Source of the DNA: an uncultured Clostridia bacterium
Lineage (GTDB): Bacteria > Bacillota > Clostridia > TANB77 > CAG-508
Reading direction: 5' to 3'
Assembly (NCBI GenBank): GCA_934121905.1
Contig: CAKOVI010000017.1
Span: 1 to 17,988, forward strand
Length of the DNA stretch: 17,988 nt
The translations under genes and the position numbers were made by a program. The notes beneath the pieces are model-generated. The model was not told the DNA's origin and searched no databases. It saw nothing but the letters and a program-made list of their open reading frames with translations. Shown here piece after piece: positions 1-7,898 of the stretch. Numbering within the stretch: the stretch's first letter is position 1; every line of letters starts with the position of its first letter.

Positions 1-98
1 TTACTTTTAAATAGCTTTTAATCGGTAACTTTCTTTTACTTTTTCTAAATAGAATTTACTTTTTCAATTGACCTTAATTTAAAATTTCTACAAAAAAA

Positions 99-128
99 TT
101 GACGTAATTAAATCGGTTATGATATATT
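99..128 (+). promoter_or_regulatory. Promoter of the first operon
   Basis: A -35 box TTGACG (99-104) and a -10 box TATATT (123-128) are separated by 18 bases, with a TG just before the -10. The predicted start near 135 leaves a leader of about 50 bases before the ATG at 185. It is the only good sigma-A type match in the upstream 184 bases. The prediction rests on consensus similarity only. Confidence 0.6.
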
Positions 129-184
129 AAAAAAGAAGCAGTTTAAATTAATTTGATTTTTTGGAAAAAGGAAAGTGAGTAAAT

Positions 185-784
185 ATGGATATAAATGAGA
201 TGGAAGAGACGGGAGTGTATGATTATTATGATGCACTTAATAGATGGATAAACTATTTTGTAAATAGAAATTACCCTCTTACAGAAGATGATTTTAGAGC
301 AATAGCACAAGGAAATACAACAGAAAACATAACCAATCGAGAGAAGGTAGTTAGCATTTTAAAGAACGAGTTAGAAAATCAATTATCCAAACAACAAGAA
401 ATAAATGCTAATATGTTAAAAGATATGGAAAATGGCACATATACTCCATATGATACTGATTGTTTAAATAGGGATATAGAAAAGATGCAACAAGAAATGC
501 TAGAAAAACTATGGAATGAACAGCATCCAGAAATTGAATCTTCTAATCCAGAACAGTCTGTTGATATTTCTTCAGGAGATATAGAAGAATCAAATGAAAT
601 TGAAAGTGAATCACAAGAAGATTATAGTGATAATTTGCTAATAGATCAAGTTTCCGAAATAAGTGAAGAAATGGATATAAGAGCTGATGAGATAAGAGAA
701 GCAAATGTGGAAATAAATAATGTTGAAAGAGATTTTATACAACAGCAACAATTACCACAACAAGATATGAGTATAGGAGAGTAA
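185..784 (+). CDS. Uncharacterised acidic 199-aa protein, first gene of operon 1
   Basis: I do not recognise this protein. The N-terminal part (about residues 1-100) looks alpha-helical and contains a stretch NRWINYFVNRNYPLTEDDF that could be a small globular domain. From about residue 115 it becomes low-complexity and strongly acidic, rich in Glu, Ser, Asp and Gln, ending in a Gln-rich stretch. No signal peptide or membrane segment is visible, so it is probably cytoplasmic. The ATG at 185 follows a purine-rich ribosome binding site (AAGGAAAGTGAG). The next gene starts three bases after the stop, so the two are almost certainly co-transcribed and may act together. The acidic C-terminal half could interact with the very basic neighbour, but this is inference only. 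Confidence 0.8.
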   Translation: MDINEMEETGVYDYYDALNRWINYFVNRNYPLTEDDFRAIAQGNTTENITNREKVVSILKNELENQLSKQQEINANMLKDMENGTYTPYDTDCLNRDIEKMQQEMLEKLWNEQHPEIESSNPEQSVDISSGDIEESNEIESESQEDYSDNLLIDQVSEISEEMDIRADEIREANVEINNVERDFIQQQQLPQQDMSIGE

Positions 785-787
785 ATT

Positions 788-1243
788 ATGAATATTGAAA
801 CTAGACAAGCTTATTCTGAGGTAAATAGTTTTTTAGAAATATTAGATAGAGAGAATTATAATAAAATTCCTAGAAAATTAAGAAATTATTTCAAGAGAGA
901 AATGGACCAAAATTATATACCTAAAATAGATCCTAAGATTCCAATTAAAAATCAAAATTTGAAGAGAAAAACAATAGCAATTATATCGGGGTTAAATTTA
1001 CAATATTGGTGTTCAGAAGAAAAAAGAAGAAAATTATTAGAAATATATTCGAATAATGAAATAGAATATCGAAAGAAATTAAGAGAACAATATAATCCAG
1101 ATAATTTATTTAAAAATAGAACTTTATCTAATAGCTTAGGTGAATCAACAGAAGAAACAAGTGACATTATTGTGTATAATGAAAATAAAAATATTTTTAT
1201 TAAATTACTAGAAAAAATCAAATCGATTTTCAAATTTTGGTAA
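788..1243 (+). CDS. Uncharacterised basic 151-aa protein with amphipathic C-terminal tail
   Basis: This is a small, Lys/Arg-rich protein. Residues about 1-110 look like a compact helical domain with motifs such as KIPRKLRNYFKRE, NYIPKIDP and LNLQYWC. Proteins of this general appearance occur as hypothetical proteins in low-GC gut Firmicutes, but I know of no assigned function. A polar linker rich in Ser, Thr and Glu follows, then a 16-residue tail, IFIKLLEKIKSIFKFW, that would form a basic amphipathic helix. Similar tails end two other proteins in this window (the reading frame ending at 7582, and 11164-12132), which suggests a common targeting or docking role. The ATG at 788 is preceded by AGGAGAG and lies three bases after the upstream stop, so translation is probably coupled. 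Confidence 0.82.
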   Translation: MNIETRQAYSEVNSFLEILDRENYNKIPRKLRNYFKREMDQNYIPKIDPKIPIKNQNLKRKTIAIISGLNLQYWCSEEKRRKLLEIYSNNEIEYRKKLREQYNPDNLFKNRTLSNSLGESTEETSDIIVYNENKNIFIKLLEKIKSIFKFW

Positions 1244-1280
1244 GTATCTTTAGTTTTTACAAATTTTTGACTAAAATGTG

Positions 1281-1346
1281 TAATGGAGCGGGCGTCGTAG
1301 ATATTTACAACTTTTTTCTCATAACGATTGATATAAAAATTCAATC
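1281..1346. repeat. 66-bp intergenic repeat, copy 1
   Basis: This segment matches 7703-7768 at roughly 88% identity when aligned by eye, from TAATGGAGCG to TCAATC, with one base gained or lost in a pyrimidine run. Its right end is a small hairpin (GATTGA/TCAATC). Both copies lie between a tail-bearing small gene and the promoter of the next unit. They could be a transcribed RNA element, a protein-binding site or a dispersed genomic repeat. Confidence 0.75.
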
Positions 1347-1404
1347 TCATTGTCTTTACTTTAACATAAAATTTATAAATTTTTAAGTAATTTCTATAAA
1401 TCTT

Positions 1405-1447
1405 CAGGATAACGACATGAAAAAATTTTTCTAACGCCGTTATCCTG
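1405..1447 (+). terminator. Stem-loop, probable terminator of operon 1
   Basis: CAGGATAACG (1405-1414) and CGTTATCCTG (1438-1447) form a perfect 10-bp stem. The 23-base loop holds an AT-only palindrome (1419-1431). On the + strand it is followed by GCTATTTCTTTTTT, a T-rich stretch compatible with intrinsic termination. The long loop is atypical, so it could instead be a binding site for a regulator of the promoter 18 bases downstream. Confidence 0.45.
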
Positions 1448-1464
1448 GCTATTTCTTTTTTACC

Positions 1465-1493
1465 TTGACAATATTCCTCAACTTTTATATAAT
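1465..1493 (+). promoter_or_regulatory. Consensus promoter of the giant gene
   Basis: TTGACA (1465-1470) and TATAAT (1488-1493) with exactly 17 bases between them are a perfect match to the sigma-A consensus. The predicted start near 1500 gives a leader of about 65 bases before the ATG at 1565. The gene is therefore probably transcribed strongly unless repressed. Confidence 0.8.
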
Positions 1494-1564
1494 TTTTCAA
1501 GAATATATGAGATATAATTATAATCTGCTATTTCACAAATGACTCACAAATAAGGAGATAAACA

Positions 1565-4500
1565 ATGGAAGATAATATAGAATTAAATGAAAAATTAATT
1601 TCCAAAATAAGAGAAAATCCAATTGAATATTTAGAAAGTATAACTAATCCTGAAAAGCAAAAAAACGAAATTATTTATGTCGTAAAAAACTTAATATCTG
1701 CAAACCAACTTATATACACAGGGGTAAAAAACATACTATTTTCACTAATGGACAAAGCAAAAATTTATGGAGAAGAAATATTTGACATAAAAAAAATGGA
1801 AAAAGAAGAAACAAGTGTAGATGAATTAAGGCTGTTATATCTTGTACTTTTGGACGAAGACTATGCACAATTTTATTTCAAAAACAATCCGGTAGATAAA
1901 TATATGGAATTAAATGATAAGTTAAAAACAATTACTAAAAACGGAGAAATTGTTTTGCAGGAAATAGAAAGCTCAGGAATGGAATTATCAGAAAACTTTT
2001 ATAATAAACTGATAGTCGAAAACTTTATGGAATTATATAATAGAGGGATAAAATTAAAAGAGTTTCTTTGGGCTATGACACAATTGGACGATTTTTCTCC
2101 TATGATAAATAAATATAAAAGTAACGAAATTTCATTGAAGGAGATTTTAAGTGAACTTGGTAATAGTTCTGATAAGGATGAACAGAGATTAGTATTTGGG
2201 CTAGCATGTAATGCCCAAAATAAAGATGATTTGGGTATATTAGTATCATTTAGAGGAAATTCTTTCGTGAGTTATAATATGATGACACCCTTTATTGGTT
2301 TATATTTAGCTGAAAATCCTCAAAAAGTTACATTATTGCAACAAAAGTTTGAAGAAATTGGTTTTGAAATTACAGAAAAAATGGATGTAGAACTTTTGAA
2401 GTATGATTTATGGCAAAGTTCAATTAAAGCAAACCCTTTCCAAATCGATGCATTAAGATATGTAAATAGTAATGAAAGAGAAAAAAATGAATTTTTTACT
2501 AAAAACATTGATGCTATCTTAAGTAGTAATTATGTTGTCTCAAGTAATACACTGTATGAATTTGTAAGAGTAATGGCAGAAAAGCCAGAAGATTTTATAA
2601 GAGCGGCTGCAGTAAATTATGATGATTTATGCAGATCATATAATTTTAATGATAGAAGCTTTTATGAAAAAATTCCCGAAAAGTATGCAAAGGAATTGGT
2701 AAAAATTGGTTTTACACATGGAGATACGTATTTTGCTGGGTTGAATTACAGAATCACGAATGAGATTACAGAAAACGCGGTAGAAAAAACCAAGCAAATT
2801 TTAAAGTTACTGAGAGAAAATCCAGATAATATATATCATATACAAAATACAGATATAGCAGATGGACCATTTATAAAAAAAGATGAAGCACAAGAAATTG
2901 CAAAAATAGTGTTAAAAACCGATTATAAGATTACAGATAGTACACCATATTTTTTAAGAGGAAATCAAGAATTTTTAATTGGTTATATTTCAAAAAATGG
3001 ATCTATAGATGGATTAAAAATTGATGAAATTGCACCATTATTAATAGAAACAAATATAAAAAAACTAAAAGAATTAGATGGCTTTTATAAAGCTGCAGAG
3101 GTTGCTTCTAGGTTTGTGAATACACAGTTAAGTAAATATATAAATGCATGGGGAGTAAAAAATACCTTTGAAATCTTTGATAAATATGGCAGATTTATAT
3201 CCAATTTAAGTTTAGAAAAAAGTTATACTTTAGAAAATGCTAGTGAAGAATTGGAAAATAGGGTGAAAAATTTAGCAGGAATTGCAGATGAAGGAAGTGT
3301 AGAAGAACTTCAAACAATAGCAAAGTATAGGCCAACGCAGGAAGAAATAGAACATAATGAATTTTTCTCCGAATCGTACAGTACATTCAAATTATTAATT
3401 GCAGAAAATCCTAGAAATATAATTTATTATAAAGGCTATAATCAGGAATTATTTAAAGAAGCTCTTAATGCAGGATATAGACCTACAATAGAAGATTATA
3501 GGGTATCAAAAGGATTTAAAACCAGCGAAGCAATAGTTGAAAGTTTATTAAATAAATATGATGATTCAAAAATACTTCAAGAAATTATTGAAAAGATTGG
3601 TATATTTGATGTAGCAGTCAATAATAATAGTTTGAATTTGTTACAAAAGAAACATGTACTAGAGTTTATTAATGAAATTGAGGATAAAGAAAAATTTTTT
3701 GATGAACATAATAATCTATCAAGGTCAGCAAGATTTATATGTATGCTAATCAATACATATGATACAAGCTATTTAAAATATTATAATGGATATGATGTAG
3801 AAGAAGTAATAAATGAAGCCTTAGCTAATGGATATATTCCTAAATTTGAAGACTTAAAAGGCAATGATAAATTGTATGGTAACAAAAAATTAATAGAAAT
3901 AGGAATTAATGGTAATGCAGAAAAGGGGATAGATGGCGATCTAAGATTTTATGCTTACTATTTAGCATTGGATGAAGTGCAAAAAGATGTAAATGAAATT
4001 CAAAAAACAATAAAGGCAGTAATTGGAAAAGAAGAATTTGATAAAATCTTTGATACAAAAGAAAAAAGAGAAGAATTAGGAATGTTTGCCACAATTCCAG
4101 AGCCAGGTGAATTTGAATTTTTTGATGCAATAAATTCAAGTCTAGTGCAAGCAATAGGATATGATAGCTGGAAAAATGTAATAAGATATGCCTTCAAAAA
4201 TGAATATATGAAGGATTTAATTGAATTAGCAAAAAATCCAAAAAAAATTGAAAATTTTCAAGAATTATTTCAAAACATTAAAGAATATATAAAAGATGAT
4301 AAAGCAGAAGGTGTAAATAAATTTATGTATTTATCACATGCTTATAATGAAAATGCAAATTTATTTATAAGTATTGAAAAATATATAAAAAGTGGAAATA
4401 AATTATCTAGTATACAAATACAAAACTTAGAAACATATATTTATTCGAGTTATATGACAGATGCAGATAAGAAAGAAATTAAGAGTATAAAAGATTTAGA

Positions 4501-7249
4501 AAACCTAGTAGAAATAGATAGAAAAAGGAATAAAAAAAATTTAGAAAGAAGAAATATTACAGCCGAAGATATAAAATCAGATATGATATCATTTATATTT
4601 GGAATGAAGTATGAAGATGCCGAACTGTTTTTAGGAAAAAATCATTTGGCGAATACAATAGATACACTAACTATTTCAAGAATTATAGAACAGGCTGAAA
4701 AATCAGGCAATAAAAATCTGGAAATGTATGCAAGAAGTATGTTTGTTCCAGTAGATATATTAGAACAATTAGTTTATTCTACGGTAGAACCAACGGAATT
4801 AATTGATATGGCTAAAAAATTGTATTTAACACCTGAAGAAGAAGTATTAAAACTACGCAAAAATTTTGGAAATATGTTTGAAAAGGCTAGGGAATTTTAT
4901 GAATATGAGATAAATAGCCAATTGACGGATTTATCAAAAGCAGCAGCTAATCCAGATATTATTAAGTATGATGAAGAAGGTAATAAAATAATTGATTTAT
5001 CAAAATCAAAACATATGATTTTGGCAAGTATAATGGGGCATGATGAACCAGAAAAAATTGTAGAAAAATTTTTCAATTCAGGTGCTGGAAAAGCTACAAT
5101 TTGTGTTTCAATAGAAACAGACGCTCATGAAGCATATTACTATGAAGATAAATCGGCTTTAAGATTTGGATTTACTCATGTAAATAGCGGTGGATTCATA
5201 GCTAATAATAGAAAAAATGCGGGTTCAAATAGAACAATTAAAGAAAATGATATTGATATAAGAGGTGTGTCAAGGTTATTTAAACAAACTGCATCTAGAA
5301 CATCATTTGTAGAGGAAAAAGAAGATTCAGCTCATTCAGAGTCATTGTTATTTAGAGTGGGTTTATTGCCAACATGTATTGAAATGACAGGAGATGTTCC
5401 AACCAAAGCAGAATTAAGAGCAAAAAAAGCAATAGAAGAAATGATAGAAAAAACGACTGGTAGAAAACAAGAAATATATTTAGTAAGAACACAACATGAG
5501 CATAAGCGAGTTCTTGAGTATGAGAAAAACAACGAATTTGATAAAGATACTGGAATAGCAGAAAATTTAGAAGACAAAGTTATAGCAAGTAAAAAAGCAA
5601 TGGAAGTATATTCACTTAATAAGGACAATCATATTATTAGACATAACAATGCTTTGGGATTAGATTATGTAACTGATGGTGTAAAAACTTTTGCAATTCA
5701 TAGAGGTACGATTAGAGAAAAAGCAGCTATACAAGTCGCATCAGAAATTCAAACTTTAGTTTATGGAATTAATTCACCAAATGTTATTCAATACCGAAAA
5801 GTAAGAGATGAAAAAGGACAAGAAGTCATTGCCACAAAAGTTTCTTCAGTATTATCACTTGGAACATATTCTAGAAAAGACGAAGCTCCTTCACTAAAAT
5901 CTAAGAAAATTTTTCTAAAAGAATTTATAGTTGACCATTTGATTTGTAACTATGGATCTGGAAATTTAGATTTCTTAATTGACACAGATGGTGAAGTATT
6001 AGGAATTAAAAAAATGGATGCATTAAAATCAGCAGAATTTATGAAGCAAAAAACAAAAGATGCAAATGGAAAACAATACTATACGGCATTTTCTCCGAAT
6101 TTTTATGATGGGTATAATGAAGGAAGTAATGTATATAGAAAAATATTTGAAGATTTTGTGAATAATCCGGATTCAAGTAAGGTGTTTTCAAAAAATGATT
6201 TATTAGAATTTATTGAAATATGTGATAGAATAAAAAGAATTCCAGAAGATGAGTATATTAAAACTTTGAAACCAGTATTAAAAACATATAATGGTTCGGA
6301 AAGAGTAGACATAACAAATTTATTATTAGAAAGAAAAAGAAGTTTAGGAAATGAAGGCAGATTTTTTGTTAAGCAATTGGTGGAACAGCGTAAGGAAAGA
6401 ATTACACAAAAAGAATATGAATCTAAAACAGTTGCATTTATAACAGATATACATGGCAATGTAGAGGCATTAGAAAGCTTGATTCAAGAATGTGAGAAAC
6501 AGGGAAGAACAGACATATTTATTTTAGGTGATACAATTGGATTTGGACCTCAGTCGAATGAATGTATTGATTGTATAATGAAGTATCAAAAACAAGGCCT
6601 AAATATTTCTGCAATAAAGGGAAATCACGAAATGTATTGTGTAATGGGAGATACGAACTTTTCTCAAACTTCTGGATTTGAAAAGGAGCTTACAGATGTA
6701 ACTAGAAGTTCATTATCACCAGAAAACAGAAGATGGGTTGAAAATTTGCCAATCCAAAGAGAAATTATTGTTGATGGAAAAAAGGTTAAATTAATACATT
6801 TTCCAGAAGCACCAAATAGAAAAAGAGCAAAAGAAGATAGTGAATATTTTGTTGGACATAATGAAGAGGTGAAAGAATCTGAAACGGGAATTAAAGAAAA
6901 AGCAGACATTGTATTATATGGCCATGAGCATAATACAGAAGCATTAATTGGAAATGAGACAGGTGAAGTTAAAGAAACAAAAAATTCATCAAATATAAGA
7001 TATGTTAATCTTCCAAGTTCAGGTTGTGTACATGGAAATAATACGTCAATGTGTGTTCCTAGAATAAATGCTAAAGACGAACTCGAGATAGATTTGGTAC
7101 AGGCGAAATTTGAAAGAGAAGGATTAGTAGAGGCGATTATAAAAACTAATAATCCAAAAGGAAGCTTTTTTGGAGTAACAAAACAGGAAATACAACAGGC
7201 TAATGAAAGAATTGAGAGTCAAAATTATAATGAAAGGAAGGCAAGATAA
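1565..7249 (+). CDS. Giant 1894-aa multidomain protein with C-terminal metallophosphoesterase
   Basis: The C-terminal part (about 1620-1850) is a calcineurin-like metallophosphoesterase. D1628-x-H1630-GN, GD1656, GNHE (N1687, H1688) and GH1787-E-H1789 match the family's metal-binding motifs, so it probably hydrolyses phosphoesters with two metal ions; its substrate is unknown. Residues 1 to about 1140 look helical and carry loose repeats around a pattern like ENPRNIIYYKGYNQELFKEA followed by GY-P-ED (near 414, 611 and 727). Residues about 1148-1330 look like a separate conserved region I cannot name. Residues about 1390-1490 resemble a HipA/PI-kinase-like fold: D1457 HLICN then GSGN, then GIKKMDAL. 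The Asp and His usual after the Asn are Gly here, so it may be inactive. No signal peptide or membrane helix is seen. The ATG follows AAGGAG, and the stop overlaps the next ATG (TAATG). Confidence 0.85.
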   Translation: MEDNIELNEKLISKIRENPIEYLESITNPEKQKNEIIYVVKNLISANQLIYTGVKNILFSLMDKAKIYGEEIFDIKKMEKEETSVDELRLLYLVLLDEDYAQFYFKNNPVDKYMELNDKLKTITKNGEIVLQEIESSGMELSENFYNKLIVENFMELYNRGIKLKEFLWAMTQLDDFSPMINKYKSNEISLKEILSELGNSSDKDEQRLVFGLACNAQNKDDLGILVSFRGNSFVSYNMMTPFIGLYLAENPQKVTLLQQKFEEIGFEITEKMDVELLKYDLWQSSIKANPFQIDALRYVNSNEREKNEFFTKNIDAILSSNYVVSSNTLYEFVRVMAEKPEDFIRAAAVNYDDLCRSYNFNDRSFYEKIPEKYAKELVKIGFTHGDTYFAGLNYRITNEITENAVEKTKQILKLLRENPDNIYHIQNTDIADGPFIKKDEAQEIAKIVLKTDYKITDSTPYFLRGNQEFLIGYISKNGSIDGLKIDEIAPLLIETNIKKLKELDGFYKAAEVASRFVNTQLSKYINAWGVKNTFEIFDKYGRFISNLSLEKSYTLENASEELENRVKNLAGIADEGSVEELQTIAKYRPTQEEIEHNEFFSESYSTFKLLIAENPRNIIYYKGYNQELFKEALNAGYRPTIEDYRVSKGFKTSEAIVESLLNKYDDSKILQEIIEKIGIFDVAVNNNSLNLLQKKHVLEFINEIEDKEKFFDEHNNLSRSARFICMLINTYDTSYLKYYNGYDVEEVINEALANGYIPKFEDLKGNDKLYGNKKLIEIGINGNAEKGIDGDLRFYAYYLALDEVQKDVNEIQKTIKAVIGKEEFDKIFDTKEKREELGMFATIPEPGEFEFFDAINSSLVQAIGYDSWKNVIRYAFKNEYMKDLIELAKNPKKIENFQELFQNIKEYIKDDKAEGVNKFMYLSHAYNENANLFISIEKYIKSGNKLSSIQIQNLETYIYSSYMTDADKKEIKSIKDLENLVEIDRKRNKKNLERRNITAEDIKSDMISFIFGMKYEDAELFLGKNHLANTIDTLTISRIIEQAEKSGNKNLEMYARSMFVPVDILEQLVYSTVEPTELIDMAKKLYLTPEEEVLKLRKNFGNMFEKAREFYEYEINSQLTDLSKAAANPDIIKYDEEGNKIIDLSKSKHMILASIMGHDEPEKIVEKFFNSGAGKATICVSIETDAHEAYYYEDKSALRFGFTHVNSGGFIANNRKNAGSNRTIKENDIDIRGVSRLFKQTASRTSFVEEKEDSAHSESLLFRVGLLPTCIEMTGDVPTKAELRAKKAIEEMIEKTTGRKQEIYLVRTQHEHKRVLEYEKNNEFDKDTGIAENLEDKVIASKKAMEVYSLNKDNHIIRHNNALGLDYVTDGVKTFAIHRGTIREKAAIQVASEIQTLVYGINSPNVIQYRKVRDEKGQEVIATKVSSVLSLGTYSRKDEAPSLKSKKIFLKEFIVDHLICNYGSGNLDFLIDTDGEVLGIKKMDALKSAEFMKQKTKDANGKQYYTAFSPNFYDGYNEGSNVYRKIFEDFVNNPDSSKVFSKNDLLEFIEICDRIKRIPEDEYIKTLKPVLKTYNGSERVDITNLLLERKRSLGNEGRFFVKQLVEQRKERITQKEYESKTVAFITDIHGNVEALESLIQECEKQGRTDIFILGDTIGFGPQSNECIDCIMKYQKQGLNISAIKGNHEMYCVMGDTNFSQTSGFEKELTDVTRSSLSPENRRWVENLPIQREIIVDGKKVKLIHFPEAPNRKRAKEDSEYFVGHNEEVKESETGIKEKADIVLYGHEHNTEALIGNETGEVKETKNSSNIRYVNLPSSGCVHGNNTSMCVPRINAKDELEIDLVQAKFEREGLVEAIIKTNNPKGSFFGVTKQEIQQANERIESQNYNERKAR

Positions 7250-7485
7250 TGGAACATAACATAAATAATAATGTAAATTTTGATGATATATTTGCAACAA
7301 ATTTATTATATAAAACGTTTTTAAATGCAGGAGATAGCGTTTTGAATTTGGAGAAGTCCAAAGAGCAATTGGACTTGCTTAATGAAAATTTTGATTTTCA
7401 ATTGGAGGAAAATACTTCTTCTATTACAGATGATAGTAATAAGATTAGCAAAAAGAACAATACAAAACGGTATATTAAAAAATGA
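7249..7485 (+). CDS. Small uncharacterised protein, translationally coupled; frame disrupted near its 3' end
   Basis: This is a 78-aa reading frame, polar and Asn-rich, with no recognised domain. The ATG overlaps the stop of the giant gene (TAATG) and follows AGGAAGG, so it is surely translated with it. The frame stops at TGA 7483-7485, but the +1 frame stays open across this point to 7582 and encodes a plausible acidic linker plus a basic tail like those of two other proteins here. The natural product is thus likely about 111 residues, with an extra base somewhere in the A-rich stretch 7440-7485 (for example AAAA before CGG, or AAAAAA before TGA). An indel, sequencing error or programmed shift are all possible. 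Confidence 0.6.
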   Translation: MEHNINNNVNFDDIFATNLLYKTFLNAGDSVLNLEKSKEQLDLLNENFDFQLEENTSSITDDSNKISKKNNTKRYIKK

Positions 7486-7582
7486 AGCAGAAGATGATGG
7501 AGCTAATATTCCAATAAAAGTTGAGAAGGATAATATATTTAGGAGGATTGTAAGATTTTTAAAGAGTATATTTAAAAAGTAA
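7486..7582 (+). pseudogene. Out-of-frame 3' part of the small gene, encoding the shared tail
   Basis: Read in the +1 frame relative to the ATG at 7249, this stretch encodes EAEDDGANIPIKVEKD and then NIFRRIVRFLKSIFKK before TAA. No credible independent start with a ribosome binding site precedes it; an in-frame ATG at 7382 has no good Shine-Dalgarno sequence. The last 16 residues match the tail of the 788-1243 protein in spacing and character, which argues that this frame is genuine coding sequence belonging to the upstream gene. Confidence 0.55.
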
Positions 7583-7702
7583 TTTGATGTTTTTATGAGA
7601 CAACTATATAAAAATTCAATATTATATGAGCAAGGAAATAATTAATAATGACAATGAATTGGGCAAAGGTAGAAAAACTTTCTTGTTTGAATATCAAATT
7701 AT

Positions 7703-7768
7703 TAATGGAGCGAGTGTCGTAGTTATTTACAACTTTTTCTCTCATAACGATTGATATGATAATCAATC
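7703..7768. repeat. 66-bp intergenic repeat, copy 2
   Basis: This is the partner of 1281-1346 in the same orientation. Its terminal hairpin is more perfect here: GATTGAT and ATCAATC flank ATGATA. The two copies differ in the hairpin loop and one pyrimidine run while both keep the stem, as expected if a structure is conserved. The core GTCGTAG-TATTTACAAC is nearly invariant. Confidence 0.75.
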
Positions 7769-7826
7769 AAGATACATATAGATTAGCAGATTTTTGAAAA
7801 AAATTCAAGATAATTTTAAAAAAATA

Positions 7827-7855
7827 TTGTAGAAAAATGTTTAATTTGATATGAT
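7827..7855 (+). promoter_or_regulatory. Promoter of operon 3
   Basis: TTGTAG (7827-7832) and TATGAT (7850-7855) are spaced by 17 bases, each with one or two departures from consensus. The predicted start near 7862 leaves a leader of about 37 bases before the ATG at 7899, which is preceded by AAGGAGATG. Confidence 0.6.
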
Positions 7856-7898
7856 AAATGTGTATTAGTAAAAATTTTTATAAGGAGATGTATAAATT

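Larger units (their letters stand above)
1244..1564 (+). other. 321-bp intergenic region between operons 1 and 2
   Basis: No credible gene is seen here. It contains, in order, copy 1 of a 66-bp repeat (1281-1346), a long stem-loop (1405-1447) followed by a T-rich run, and a perfect-consensus promoter (1465-1493) for the giant gene. An ORF on the opposite strand across 952-1500 is judged spurious. Confidence 0.7.
7583..7898 (+). other. 316-bp intergenic region between operons 2 and 3
   Basis: It contains copy 2 of the 66-bp repeat (7703-7768) and a promoter (7827-7855). A 24-codon ORF at 7648-7722 that ends inside the repeat is too short to support. Nothing else is recognised. Confidence 0.65.

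Noticed and set aside
1281..1346. Possible tRNA-like element in the repeat (reverse strand ends CGCTCCATTA)
   Set aside because: The CGCTCCA end and a 5-bp stem resemble a tRNA 3' half, but no D-arm, anticodon arm or TTCGA T-loop is present. The match to the tRNA-Gly end is short enough to be chance.
952..1500. 182-codon ORF on the - strand
   Set aside because: It overlaps the 788-1243 gene and crosses the repeat, stem-loop and promoter. It has low-complexity Phe/Tyr/Lys-rich sequence typical of antisense AT-rich DNA.
7648..7722. 24-codon ORF ending inside repeat copy 2
   Set aside because: It is too short and has a poorly spaced ribosome binding site. Repeat copy 1 shares only its last few codons, so it is not supported as a gene.
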